From assembly GCA_963920705.1 (NCBI GenBank), contig OY987231.1:4767424-4831423 (forward strand): a stretch of 64,000 bases of DNA, written 5' to 3'. The notes beneath the pieces were generated by a model. It ran no database searches. It was not told the origin of the DNA and was given only the letters and a program-made list of their open reading frames with translations. Each line of letters begins with the position of its first letter. Position 1 is the first letter of the stretch. This DNA is from Odiellus spinosus (lineage: Eukaryota > Arthropoda > Arachnida > Opiliones > Phalangiidae). Positions 47,547-59,245 of the stretch are shown here, one piece after another. The position numbers and the translations under genes were made by a program.

Positions 47547-48168
47547 GTAAGCGAGTAACGAGTAGAACGATAAATAAATTAACTTATATGGAGGGTGAAG
47601 AAGAAAATAAGTGATTTTTTATCGATTCTTATACCGCGTAGTTAATCATTCAGCAAATATATAACCATTATTTAAAAAATAAAAATATATCCACATTTCA
47701 CTGTTCTTTTAAATTGACCCCCCTCCAACCAATCGCGTAACGCCCTGCCTTCCAGCGAACAAAATACTCGTGGCACGCGCAATGTCGTGCTCAATTAGTG
47801 ATAAACGTGACATGCGACATAGAGCGTGCCACGAGTTTATGTTCGCTGGAAGGCAAAGCGTTACGCGATTGGTTGAAGGGGGTCAGTTTAAAAGAACAGA
47901 GAAATGTGGATCTATTTTGACTTTTAAAATCATTTGAACATATTTCCCGAATTATTAATTGCATGATTGGTCTTATAATTAGTAGAAGAATCTATTAAAA
48001 AAACACTTGACTTTCCTCTTCCCCCTCCCTTTAACGCGCCACGTTACAAAATTATAGATATTAAAATTAAAGTAGCTTAATAAACGGGGCCTTAAGAACG
48101 TTTATCTATACATTTAAATACACACGTTCTACGATCATTCTAAACTTTGACCGCTTGGCTAATTGCAG
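47547..48168 (+). other. ZFPM intron B-C (622 bp), mostly a foldback element
   Basis: Starts GTAAGC and ends TTGCAG. About 73% of it (47579-48034) is a single palindromic element, leaving roughly 30 bp at the 5' side and 130 bp at the 3' side as ordinary intron. Confidence 0.85.
47579..48034. mobile_element. TTAA-flanked foldback MITE inside the intron
   Basis: Two arms of roughly 200 bp face each other. The inner blocks are almost perfect: AACCAATCGCGTAACGCC, CTTCCAGCGAACA and CTCGTGGCACGC on the left recur inverted between about 47828 and 47900. Outer blocks (CCACATTTC, GTTCTTTTAAA, and the GAGGGTGAAGAAG/CTTCCCCCTCCC ends) also pair, less well. TTAA occurs at both ends (47579-47582 and 48031-48034), the usual target duplication of piggyBac- or Kolobok-type elements. 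No coding capacity. Confidence 0.75.
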
Positions 48169-48717
48169 GCGATCACGTCTGGTGCCGAGTCAAACGCGAC
48201 TTGGAAATCGAAACGGAATTGCGCAGCGCGTACGAAGGAGAAGCCAAATACTCGCGTTCTTCTCCCTCGGAACCAATTACTTCGCCAATTCCGGGCAACA
48301 AATTCGCCAAAATCAGACGATTGTCGGTGGCAGCGGCGGTCAGTCCCGAATCGAGCGTCAACGGAGGCGAAAACGCCTTATCACCCAAGAAAGAGTTGGA
48401 AGAAAGGGCAGAATCGCCCAAGAACTTCCGGCGGTCGCCTACCCCCGCCGCCGCCAACCGGGACATCGTGGTTGCCTCCTCGTCTAGCATTCTAGTCAAC
48501 GGTGATGACGTCAAGAGGGAACGACTAAGTCCGGGACCCGATTCCCCGTCGTCCAGGACGGCGGGACCACCCAATGACGACGAGGCTGCCGTCGCCGGAG
48601 GACAAACGCAACCGGAGTTCATCAAGGTACCAGTCAGCGAAGAGAGTTCCTACCCAGAAACAACCGGACTTCCGGCCTTCCCCCCGTACGGCTACGTTCC
48701 TCCGCAAGCACCACCCG
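48169..48717 (+). CDS. ZFPM: ZFPM/FOG homolog, exon C: end of PR domain and Ser/Pro-rich linker
   Basis: A 549-bp exon from AATTGCAG|GC to CCCG|GTAAGT, phase 1 on both sides. The first residues, GDHVWCRVKRDLEIETEL, complete the PR domain: this is the strand plus 'RD(I/L)....EL' turn that ends PRDM/FOG PR folds. The rest is a disordered linker rich in S, P, E and K, with many SP dipeptides (possible proline-directed phosphorylation sites) and a Pro/Tyr-rich end (FPPYGYVPPQAPPG). GC content is clearly higher than in the flanking introns, which fits constrained coding sequence. Open frames on the other strand and in the other frames here are by-products of this GC-rich exon. Confidence 0.85.
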
Positions 48718-49175
48718 GTAAGTAACGTTCATTCAACGTCCTATTACGAATATCTCATTTCTTAAGACTAAGTTGAACTAGGTTCAGAAATAATTAGCGT
48801 CATACCTCCGAACAAGCTTCAATTTTGAAATTTTAACAAAATGGCAGAACCTCGCGAACTATTTGAACACTACCAAGACGGAACTTAACTCAGTAAACTC
48901 AAGTATATATACAGTGAAATGAAAGGGTAAATGAAACTTTCCTGAATTTGGATTTTTCTGAATCTCAATATCGAAAACCTTAGGAAAATATCAACTCTTA
49001 TTTTTAAGCATCTCCTAAATATGATAGAAAAGATTTTTAAAGATCAGACTTCGCTGTCCACTACAAAAAAGCATGGAGCCCCAATGTTTGAGTTTCCGAG
49101 GCAAACACTTGACCAATAAGCGTCATTTAGACAATGATGTAACCCCAGAGAAACCTTAGATATCCTATATATACA

Positions 49176-49310
49176 GGGTGTTTCGAAAATGATGGTAGGA
49201 CCAAGCTACGGTCGGTTCTATGGGTCAATATTCTATGACGTTTTGTCGTATATACCGGGGGCAGTTAAAGAGTTGCGAAATGGCTTTTTGTAGCCTGTAT
49301 ATATATAATC
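49176..49310. repeat. Small element with TATATACAGG ends
   Basis: TATATATACAGGGTGTTTCG at the left and GCCTGTATATATATAATC at the right form inverted ends about 120 bp apart. The CAGGGTGTTTCGAAAA type of end is common in small animal DNA transposons. No clear target duplication. Confidence 0.5.
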
Positions 49311-50365
49311 AGGCTAAATACCTTTGATAACGACCACATTTGTTAAAAACGGGGTTTGCCTTCATTTAAAAAATATTGTGTCACCTAAATAATTTAAAGT
49401 CGCAACCCCCGCTTAAGAATTGTAAATAATTATAATCTTTCTTAAAAATGCTAAGCCTAAATTGAGCCTAAAAAATTTATGAAATTCACTCACTCGCTTT
49501 CATTTGATTTAAAGTCGCGCATTTATACCAGTAGCGACGCCAGGGGTAGGCTGAGTAGGCTATAGCCTACGTGTAAATTTCATAGGGGCTACAAAATCCA
49601 CTCAAAGGGGACCTCTAACCTAATTATACTGTCAACTACGACGAAAATCATCATATCACGCTGCCACTGGGTCTCGTGGAAATTCGCAGTAAAGTATCAC
49701 AAGTGGGATATTAGACTATAGACGAAAAATTCAAATAAAAGTTGCTTATTGGTAATAATATATCTTCGGACTGATTAAGCTTAAAGTAAAATTTACGCGA
49801 AGAAAGTAGGAGTGGCCACAACACTCAATTCTCAACCGTGGGTATTAAATTATTCGATTTCAATGTCGTAAATAACCACGATAAAAATAACATCCCGCCC
49901 CAAAAAAAAAATAATAAAATAAAATAGAAACATGGAATTTATAAACACTTACCAGTTTGAAGGTCTACGATGAATGCTGTTTCAGTTAATAGTATCGCAC
50001 GATTCCGAAAAAAAAAAAAAAAACACGCGCACAACGCGACTAAAACACGCGCACAACGCGAAAATTTCAGGAACTCGAATCATCACACTCATCGGGCCTT
50101 CGAAAATAATAGAGGTCGTTGTTAGCCTTTGTCCTACTATTAGGGGTATATACACGATAGGTCTTTCAGACGCGTTTGAGCTTGCTCCATCGGTGTCGGC
50201 CACTCGCGGGCTCTTTTACGTCGATACTGGATGACTTAGCATTATTTCATCGTTCATTACCTAAGAAATATATTTAAAATAATTAATGCCAATTTAGACT
50301 ATTTGAAAACAATCTTGTACCAATTGCGAATAGATGGCGCCCTTTAATAAGACAATTGGTAACAA

Positions 50366-50689
50366 GAGAAGCCGATGAAACCCTCCTTTGAAGTCTACTA
50401 CTCCAATGTTCCATATAGCGCTCCTCTCTGTATGGGTAAAATTCCCAATTTTACGAGATCGGAGGGGTCCTACTTCATCCCCCCTGTCTACGGAAAATTG
50501 GAAATTCTCTCCCTCCACAAACGACGACGTCTTTTGGACGAGCTCCAAGGCTGCAAGACATACTCCCGCTCCGAAAACATCTACCGTTAGGAGGCGTACG
50601 AATCGCGCCTTTTGAGAATAACCCATACAGAGAGGGGTAGACAAGACCCGGGAGTAATAGACTTCAAAGGAGGGTTTCATCGGCTTCTG
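50366..50689 (+). mobile_element. CAGAAGCC-family MITE, copy 5
   Basis: 324 bp, plus orientation, inside ZFPM intron C-D. The first base is G instead of C. The flanks GTAACAA (50359-50365) and GTAACAC (50690-50696) match at 6 of 7 positions. It sits within the long inverted repeat 48915-51710. Confidence 0.88.
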
Positions 50690-52652
50690 GTAACACGAGT
50701 TAGAAGGGGCAAATAAAACAGTTCTCTCTGCTACCTGAACTGTCAAGTTAAGAGTAACGACCACTTAGCAATGATTTTGTACAATTAATAAACTTAATGA
50801 TTTATCACTTATAATTGTCATTCGTGTCATTCTTACAAACACAATAAATACATAAATAGCGGTATTTCTGGTAATATACAAACAACTGACTTTCCCAGAA
50901 GTATTGTAATATTTGTTGATTCTCTCTCCCATTTTTGATTAGTCTCCATGTGATAATAGGTCCAGATTAAAGTAGAGACCTATCAACCTGCATTAAAGAA
51001 GCTTTAAGCCTTGTCCTATTTGCTAACATACATTTAATATATTGTGTAGCAAACTCCATACCAATAAAATACTCGGACAAATTCACCTATATTCCATTTC
51101 GAAGTTTAAGTGTCTACTGCTAGGCCTTGGTAAAAAAACTAGCCAGGGTCTTTCTCAAGGTGTTTAGGGAGATTCTAGAAATTAGCTTTTGAAATCGACT
51201 TGCAGTCTTGCACTGTAGAAATATGTGTGAAAACTTGTTGAAAGTCCATGAGTATGCTATAGCTAACGTGTAAATTTAAAAGAGGTTCCCAAACTCCACT
51301 CAAATGGGTCTCGAAAAAAAACGAAACAGGGCTTCCAAATCTCAAAATGGGCCTCTAATTACCGTCGACCAGCAAAAATTCCAGCTACGACGTAATGCCT
51401 CTAAATATTATCAGCCTACGCGTGAAAACATCCTGCCATTACCACTGTACTATGAGCACGCGGGATTTTGCGAGAGCGGCTATTGGTCGGATGTTTGCCT
51501 TGGAAATTCAAACATGCAGGGGCTCCATGCTTTTTTGTAGCAGACAACTATGACCTATCTTTAAAACCTTTTCTATCATATTTAGGAGATGCTTAAAAAT
51601 AAGAGTTGATATTTTTCTTGGGTTTTCGATATCGTAGAATCAGAAAAACGTAAAACTAAGAAAGTGACACATCAGTTTTTCATTTACGGTACCCTTAAAG
51701 AGTTGTTTGGTATATACTAAAATTCGCCGCGGTTAAAATAACCATATAATATATTTAATCGAATTTAGTTTCCTATAATCCAATATCAAAACTCAGAGTT
51801 AATTAAAAATTCGTCGCGAAGACTCTGAAAAAGATGGCGATAAATAAACTCGAAAATGTATATCTTAAATCTTTGAAAGGCGGTCGACCGAGTGACGTCA
51901 CAATTAACCAGTACTTCTACGCGAAAATAAAACTAATTACATTTGGGCGCGCGGGCTGTAGTAATTTCGAGGTATATGTCGAACAGACACGATTTCAACA
52001 AAACATCTTAGGTCCCCCGATGATTAAGATTTTGTCCCTTAGTTACCAACGAGATTTGTCTAATTAAAACCTTAGCTTAAACATAAAAGTCGTACGCGAA
52101 TGGGGGTGGGTGGAAGAAAAAGGGGAAGCCTACAAACCTAGAACTAAACGAATTTTCAAAGTGAAACGAACCTATACTGTATACTCTTATAGGTGCGGGT
52201 GTTGAAACAAAAACGAATTTTAATTTCCTGCCTTTTCGATTCGCGAGAGATAAAACTAGCCCTTGTCGTCGGAGGGAGGGGTCGCCCCCCCCCTCCTGGC
52301 CACAGCGATACCAACTGTATACTCGGAATAGAAAGATAGTCGTAGGGGGAAGGTTGAGGGGAACAACCCCTGAAGGTACGACATTTTTAAAACCTCAAAA
52401 ATCAACGAGGTGCGCAAACTAAACAAAACCTCGTTACCCCCGTAAGTGAAATTACTCGTAGAAAACTCGCTGCCGGACTAAAACCTAAAGACTATCTCGA
52501 TCGGACAGCTGAGCTAGTATAGAGAATTTCGAACTTGCAACTTGGAAGAGACTAAAATTCACGTGGAAAAAGCAGCGACGGCTTAAAGGGATACTAAAAC
52601 GCTATAAAGGACTTTGAAATACGACCCTTGTATACATAGTTTTCACTAAAGG

Positions 52653-52992
52653 CAGAAGCCGATGAAACCCTTCTTTGAAGTCTACTACTCTAATGTTCCA
52701 TATAGTGCTCCTCTCTGTATGGGTAAAATTCACAATTTTACGAGATCGGAGGGGTCCTACTTCATACCCCCCTGTCTACGGAGAATTGGAAATTCTCTCT
52801 CTCCACAAACGACGACGTTTGGTTGACAAACTCCAAGCTTGCTAGAGATATTCGCTGGACGAACTCCCGCTCCGAAAATATCTACCGTTAGGAGGCGTAC
52901 GAATCGCGCTTTTTGAAACTAACCCATATAGAGAGGGGTTGACAAGACCCGGGAGTAATATAGACTTCAAAGGAGGGTTTCATCGGCTTCTG
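52653..52992 (+). mobile_element. CAGAAGCC-family MITE, copy 6
   Basis: 340 bp, plus orientation, in ZFPM intron C-D. Perfect 7-bp duplication CTAAAGG (52646-52652, 52993-52999). Near full length and closely similar to copies 1 and 4. Confidence 0.93.
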
Positions 52993-53011
52993 CTAAAGGG
53001 GATTTCCCCCA

Positions 53012-53095
53012 GTGTTGCCAGCCACTTGTGAGCATAGATAAAGGCTTGCAGTTCAGTTTTGGAATTGATTTACTCTGAACTGCGCTCACAAGATC
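53012..53095. repeat. Small palindrome with CAGTGTTGCCA
   Basis: CACTTGTGAGC...TTGCAGTTCAG pairs with CTGAACTGCGCTCACAAG about 40 bp on. CAGTGTTGCCAG at 53012 resembles the inverse of GTGGCAACCCTG at 54036-54047, so a 1-kb hAT-like element might lie between, but no target duplication was found. The 83-codon frame at 53192 inside this interval is unrecognised. Confidence 0.45.
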
Positions 53096-53934
53096 CTGGA
53101 AATTCTGCAATGAAAGGAAAACTGGGAAACAGGAGTGGAATTTTGTATATCAAGAAACCATAAAATCCCTTAACATTTTCGACCAAATTTCGTGTCTATA
53201 TTATATATGGGAAGATTGAGATTAAACTCGGTAACCAATCAAGGCATTATATATGTGATAGATTTCAAGCGTTTAATTAACGAGGTCAAAGCTGAGATTC
53301 TTCGCAATAACGCGTTTGAATTGTTGAAACGATTGCCACGGAGTTTAATCTCAAATTTCCTGGATATGGACGAAGCTTTCCAGGATTTTTTATCATCCGT
53401 TTCGTTTGAATTTCAACTTGGGTCTATGCCTAGTTGTTTCTAGGTACAACGCTAAAAATAACAGAGTTGCTATTACAAAATTGCCCGACTTTCTCAGGTT
53501 TCCCCTGATCATCTAGATTGTTTAGCCATTTAAATTTAGCGAAATTCTAAGTGTAAAACAAACTTTAATAAGCAGTCTTGACTTTTGACCCTCTTAAAGA
53601 TTATTTTACGGTATATGTTGTTAACTTTGCTGGTCGGTGTCATTACGTCACTTTGTACCGTAGTAAGCCGTGTTTTTTTTTTTTTTTATTTATTATTATT
53701 ATGAAACGAGCCGCGGGTCTGTGCTGTCTAACCTGTATTATTTCATCCTATTTATTGAATATAAACAAGAGCATAGCCCATGCAACCTCTCCCTGAGAAC
53801 AGTTGTTCTTTTTGTTAGACTGTGCATAAGAAAGTATACTTGAATATGGGCCTTTATCAAAAATGCCCACTATCCATAAATGTTCCCAAGGGTCTGATCA
53901 GTGAGTGACCCTATAATGAATTTCTCCACATATT

Positions 53935-54050
53935 TATGAATATCCCCCGACTTTTCCCTCACCCTTGAATAGTTTCAAATTGCCCTGACTTTTTCGACCT
54001 ATTTTGAAATTCCCTTACTTTTCCAGGTTTCCCAGGTCTGTGGCAACCCT
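53935..54050 (-). repeat. Short remnant of the 29-bp family
   Basis: Four diverged units (CCCGACTTTTCCCT, TTGCCCTGACTTTTTC, TTCCCTTACTTTTCC) ending in GTGGCAACCCTG. Similar short remnants lie at 39290-39365, 43540-43600 and 46580-46680. Confidence 0.6.
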
Positions 54051-56401
54051 GAATAATAATCTTTGGGTCGTTTAAGTATCCCCTTGAAAGTGTCGCTTTT
54101 AAGATTGTAAACGAATATGTAACGCGAGCGGAGACTCAACAGCCAGGTTCATTTCCTAGATAGATCACGAAATGTCGCCGCAAAATCTCTCTTTTCCAAC
54201 GTGGTTTGACAATTACGGAGATTTCATTCCGAGCTAGATGTATACTCTATGTAGCGGAGCGGTATCTCTTTCGGTATCGCGCGATACCCAGGGAGCTGAT
54301 ACTTTAGAGTCCACCGACATCTCAAAGTGACTTTAAAGTCAACCGCGAGTTTGTCGTCTAAAGGATTCTTTTGTTTGAATTTCCCTCGCGCGCGTGTCTA
54401 GTTATTTATTCTAATAATTCAACCGACGAAAAAAAAAAATACCCCAAATTTTTTATCTCTATATTAGAAATTCTCTTGTGGAAGACCCCAGAGCTCCGCT
54501 GGTATACAGTCGGTATCCCCTATACCTTCTCCAATACGGTTTAACACTCTTCTTGGAGCTAGGATGCGCGTATTGTTTAAGCCAAGAGAATAGCGAAACA
54601 AATTAGCAACTTTTTTTTCTAGAATTTAAAGGCATGATGACGCGAGATAAATTATTTTTATCGCGCAATATTACGGCTAGGAGTTGAAATTAGTCAAAAA
54701 TGGGAGACAGTGAGCGAGTTAAACAAAAGCACGCAGAGCCTCAAGCCGTTCATAGGAAATTTAAATAGGATTAATCAGGCAAAATTATAGGATTTGATAC
54801 TATGGGACATTTTCCCACGAAATTGTAGGATTTTATAGGACATTTTCTACGAAATTATAGGATTTTATAGGACATTTTCTACGAAATTATAGGATTTTCT
54901 AGAAAGTGGGCATTAAAAAACTAACATGTAGAAAAAAAATGTGCCCAGGTATTGAAGACAACACTTAAAAACCTAATCCGGAGATAACGACGAGTTATCA
55001 AATCATACGATCTTTACTGATTCTTGCTAAGCATACTTTCCGACTAATTTGAACGATATAGGCCTTTCTAACAAAGGGGGTAGTAAAACTGTACAAGTCA
55101 AGAAAGAATATATAATTAGTTTTTAAAGTGGACTAGCACTTAGTTTATTAGTTTGTGTTCTTTAAAATTATACTCTGGCAGCTCTGTTTCCGCTGGTTTT
55201 TAGTGTAATTTGGTTACCCCGGTCACCGGGGCTCGGTCCGAGACTAAGGCCTAGCTGTCTATATTTTTTTCCCTAGTTCGCTTAATTTATTGAGTTTTGA
55301 AATGCCTAAATTAATGAAAGAACAATGCGAGATTTCCAAAAGACGAGTGTTTAAGAGAGGAATGGTTTATAAAAACAAGCTATGACGAGAGAGACAAACT
55401 TGGCGGTAGCCCCTCCCCTCGTGCTTTGAGACTCGACGAGTTTCCCATAGCAACGGGTGTTATACGTGGATAGGTACGAGAGCGAGAGATAGTGAGGCGC
55501 AGGCGCGCCATCAATTGCGATAATTCATCATTATATTTGTACCCCAATTGCCGTAGTCCCTGGAAGTTGGTTTATAAGTATTGAAATTTCGATTGTCTCG
55601 AAATTTTAAGCTCCGCGGCTATCATTACAAATAAAGCATTGAACTGTCATGACAGTTTCCCTTTATAAACGTCTTTTACCCGAGTAGAAATCGCCATAAT
55701 TTGTGGTGTCGAGCTAGTTTGTAGTTTTTCTTAATTAGAATGTCCCCCCTTTCTTAGTGGGGCTTATACCCCCTTTTTCTATCGTACAACGCGTACTGTG
55801 GAACTTAAAAAAAAAAAAAACACTACCTATAGGTAAGAAAGAAAAAACAGCCCAACGGAAGAAAAAAAACCCAACCAAGACAAGTAGCTCGAGTTTATAG
55901 AAAGAAGAAAAAAATGAGGGGCTGGAAATATTTCTTAATTAAAGACGACAGTTCTTTGTTTCGTTTTCTAATCTCGAAACTGAAAAACCCGAGTAGAATG
56001 TCGACATTTTTTTCTACTAATTAAGGTTTTAATAGAGACTTACGAATCATTTTAACTTTTTATAGGACACTTTTTTTTATTTTTTTTTTTATTGAAAAGT
56101 TTACCGAAATTATTTTGTTGCCTTTGGCAAGTTATCGGTGTTTCGAGTCTGTAGCTTTGACTGTACTAAAAGTGATTACGTAACTTAACAAGTATTTAGC
56201 ATTACCAAAGACCGTAATCAGTTAAGTAACTAAGTAGTCGCTGAACAGATTTTTACCGTAGCTATTAACCAAATCCTATCGGCCATTGGCGTGGGAGTAC
56301 CGATCGTTGACCAGGTGGGAATTAAGCTGGGGCGTAGAGTTATGCCGTGTTAAACACAAATACGGAAGAAAGTAGACCACGATTCATTATTATTGATGTT
56401 A
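54051..56401. other. Intron sequence, no recognised gene
   Basis: Apart from the 32-bp repeat at 54776-54905 and A/T runs (54429, 55808, 56072), no open frame or repeat family was recognised. Confidence 0.5.
54776..54905. repeat. Short tandem repeat, 32-bp unit with ATAGGATTTTATAGGA
   Basis: About three copies of TACGAAATTATAGGATTTTA plus TAGGACATTTTC. The ATAGG-rich composition resembles the subterminal parts of the CAGGG-ended elements at 57-63 kb, so this may be a relic of one. Confidence 0.7.
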
Positions 56402-56653
56402 TTAAAGGGAAACTTGGACCTTAAATTGGAACAAATTTTTAATTTATTTTCGGACTCACTGTGCCAAATTTTTTAGACACTATGATTGGCCCGAATTTAT
56501 ATTTACTTTTATGCAAATTTTACCAAACTTTAAAAATTAATTAAAACATCAAAAACTAATAATTGTTTGAAAACTCTCGATTAGATTTTTGGCACGATTA
56601 TTCCGAAAATAAATTCAAAAGCTGCTCCATTTTAAGCTCCAAGTTTCCCTTAA
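56402..56653. mobile_element. TTAA-flanked MITE, AGGGAAACTTGGAG family, copy 4
   Basis: 252 bp with ends AAGGGAAACTTGGAC and CTCCAAGTTTCCCTT. TTAA at 56402-56405 and 56650-56653. The right TTAA is shared with the next TTAA element, so the two abut exactly. Confidence 0.8.
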
Positions 56654-56792
56654 AGGCCTAAGATTAGTTCTGCCTGTCACCCTGGAAACAAACTCACCCT
56701 CTAGGCTTTCTCTTGCCTTGTTACCCAAAGGGGAAGCTCAGAAGGTGAGCCCACTTCCAGTGAAACAGGCAGAAGAAATCCTAGGCCTTTAA
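56650..56792. mobile_element. TTAA-flanked MITE, AGGCCTA ends
   Basis: 143 bp with inverted ends AAAGGCCTAAGATTAGTTCT / AGAAGAAATCCTAGGCCTTT and an inner TCTGCCTGT / ACAGGCAGA pair. TTAA at both ends; abuts the preceding element at a common TTAA. Confidence 0.75.
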
Positions 56793-57242
56793 CTCAGTAA
56801 CTCCCTGACTGGATTTTGCCGTATTGGCGTTGTAAGTCCGTTGACCCTATAAAAGTTAAGCTGGGGTTGAGGGTTATTATAAGACCCCGATTAATTAATA
56901 TTGAAGTTATTATGTTGGAAGTGCTTCGAATACTAAATGCTTGAATTCTTAAGGGTTTACATTGCAAGCAGGCTATTTAGCGCTTGAAAAAACGCCGAAG
57001 AGAACTAAATGTGGGTGGACTGTTCTTCGAACCCTTCTTTAAATTTAAATTATTAAAAATGAAGTTTAGCCAACGTGGGATGAGGAACAGAGAGTCGATA
57101 ACGTCAACCTACTTTGACAAAAATGGTCACTATAGTTTCCGCGTGAATTCGAACGTAGATATTCAAATAACGTTAAATTTAAAATTCTTATACAAACTAT
57201 TATGCCTAAATCTATTCTTGCCTGCATGAATAATCCCATATT
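56793..57242. other. Intron sequence, short unrecognised frame
   Basis: An 81-codon plus frame (56984-57229), Lys/Arg/Phe/Leu-rich, without recognisable domain. Words GACTGGATTTTGCCGTATTG and TTAAGCTGGGG recall 56280-56335, hinting at a small direct duplicate. Confidence 0.4.
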
Positions 57243-58504
57243 CAGGGTGACCAGGGAAAAAACTTGAAATATTATTGGAAAAATAGGAAATTTAAAGGCG
57301 AATTATACGTGAAAATAAGATTGAAAATTATAGGAAATATTGGATAAATAATAACGAAAATATAGGAAAATATAGGATAAATAACAGCGAATTTATAGGA
57401 AAAATAGGATTTAACATTTTTATCACATATTTATTGCTTTTTGATTTTCTTTAAAATCTTTTATCTCTTCCGTTTTTGACTATGGTAGGGTCGCCTAATT
57501 CTGAACGCGTTTCAAGAAATCTTAGACCTCGTTTGCTATGGAATTTTTACCGACGACGTTAAGTATCTAATTTCAAGATTGAATAGTCGCGGACCCGTTG
57601 CGCTAGTTTTCATCATTCCATGACGAGTACTTTTGACGCAGACGCGTTTTTAAGGACGTAAGTAGCGGCTTCTAATTCTGAACGAACGATTCTAATTCTG
57701 AACGAACGATTCTAATTCTGAACGAACGATTCTAATTCTGAACGCCCTGCTTCTAAATCTGAACACAACACCCCCTGATTCTAATTCTGAACTATCTTAC
57801 AACATGTAAAAATTTGCAAAAGGAACCACTTCCGCACCTCGGATCCAGAAACGAGTGTCACCAATCGATTCCTTGGCCTAATTTAAGAGGGGAAAGGCGG
57901 AATTAGCGCGATCGAGCCACTATTAGCGAAGTTATTGACGATTTAAAATTTTTGCATTGCTTTGGCATAGAACCCGTAAAGGAATGGATAAGGAAGGAAA
58001 TCGTGGATAACTTCGCAAATACTGCTTCGAGCGCGCTAATTCCGCCTTTCCCCTGTTAAATTCGGCCAAGGAATCCATTGGTGGCACTTGTTTCCCGATC
58101 CGAGGCGCGGAAGTGGTTCCTTTTGCAAATTTTGGGAGTTTTTCATAAATGTTCAGAATTAGAAATTTTTAGACATATTTTGAAATTACGTTTTCGCGAA
58201 GGGCTTGTGGCCAATTTCTGGGTTTGAGAAGTTTACTTTGTAAGCCCGCGATTTTTCCGAAGCTCGTAAAACCTTATTTCCCGGACCCTAAAGGGAAACA
58301 TTCCCTTAAATACGGTCTAATTAATTAGGCTAATTATCGCGGTTGGCTAATTAGGGTCGTATCTTCTCCGGATCTTTTCCTAGAGTGTTGAGGTCGCGTT
58401 CCGCGAATAGCCCCGTTCTTAATCTACAAAATGAGCCCTTCCATTTTTAAATCGACGCAACCAAAGTTAAGTTATACATTTTTAAATGAAAGTGTTCAGA
58501 ATTA

Positions 58505-59245
58505 CAGGGCTCCCAGCGCATAGCCAAGGAGGATCAGAGAAGGAGAGGAAATGTGGGGCTGCGTTGAGTTAGAGAGAGAAGAGCCAACCTCCCACTCGGG
58601 TGGAAAGGGGGGATAGGAAATTCTCGAGGTAAACTGTTGTCACGTGGTCGCTAGCTAGCGCGTCTCATAAAGGATTCGTTTTACCCACGCGACAACATTT
58701 TACCACGAAACGTCTCTACCCCCGTTCTCCCAGAGTGGGAGTTTAGGCCGACGCAGTAGGAACCGCGCCGTCCCCACATTTCTTCTCCTTCTCTGATCCT
58801 CCTTGGCATAGCCCAAAAAAATTATAGGTATTTTAGGTTTTAAAAGCCAAAAATATAGGTTATTTATAGGTCCAAAAATATCAATTTATATGACTTTTTA
58901 AAGGTTTTTAGTTTCGAAAAATAGGGGTTTTATAGGTTGGTTTCACTGAAATGTAGTGCAATAAGCTACCTAACCTCTAATAAAATATAGAGTAATTATA
59001 ACCAGTGACCTAGGAGAGGAAACCTTTCTGCCACAGCTTCGTTTTTTGCAACCATTTGCACTTTTTCAAGCAAAAGTATAATTTTTATAGTTATATAGTT
59101 CATTATTTTCGAATTTTATCACCGAAATTGTACAAATTCCCCAAAAAATAGGTATTATATGTTAAAAAGTGAAATTATAGGTTTTTATAGGTTCACTTCA
59201 GAATTATAGGTAATTATAGGTATTATAGGTGGTCTGGGAGCCCTG
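58505..59245. mobile_element. CAGGGCTCCCAG-ended element with ATAGG-rich interior
   Basis: 741 bp with 12-bp inverted ends CAGGGCTCCCAG. The interior is AT-rich with many TATAGG / AATATAGG motifs, and it contains the CAAGGAGG MITE. Flanks resemble each other (AGAATTA / GCAATTA) but are not a clean duplication. It is itself inserted in the larger foldback 57483-59281, splitting its TTCAGAATTAGAAGCGTTCA block. Confidence 0.75.
58525..58805. mobile_element. CAAGGAGG MITE with 7-bp target duplication
   Basis: 281 bp with inverted ends of about 38 bp starting CAAGGAGGATCAGAGAAGGA. Perfect 7-bp duplication GCATAGC (58518-58524, 58806-58812). It is inserted close to the left end of the CAGGGCTCCCAG element 58505-59245. 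Confidence 0.9.

Larger units (their letters stand above)
48915..51710. repeat. Long inverted repeat, arms about 215 and 240 bp
   Basis: The left arm (about 48915-49130) and right arm (about 51470-51710) share blocks such as AAGCATCTCCTAAATATGAT, ACAAAAAAGCATGGAGCCCC and AATATCAACTCTTATTTTTA in opposite orientation. Between them lie a direct duplicate pair (about 49550-49640 and 51238-51310), a CAGAAGCC MITE (50366-50689) and a T/A-rich stretch. It could be an eroded DNA transposon with long ends; the 78-codon open frame at 51304 is unrecognised and overlaps the right arm. Confidence 0.65.

Noticed and set aside
48173-48625. 150-codon minus-strand frame and other frames over exon C
   Set aside because: They are shadows of the GC-rich ZFPM exon, whose plus-strand frame joins perfectly with its neighbours.
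49529-49669. CAGTAGCG...CGCTGCCACTG as a hAT MITE
   Set aside because: The ends match over only about 8 bp and the flanks show no 8-bp duplication.
50294-50764. 156-codon minus-strand frame
   Set aside because: It runs through a CAGAAGCC MITE (50366-50689); copies elsewhere have stops and shifts at the same place, so there is no coding constraint.
53192-53443. 83-codon frame with a plausible amino-acid composition
   Set aside because: No domain recognised and it lies in intronic repeat territory; kept only as a note since a transposase relic cannot be excluded.
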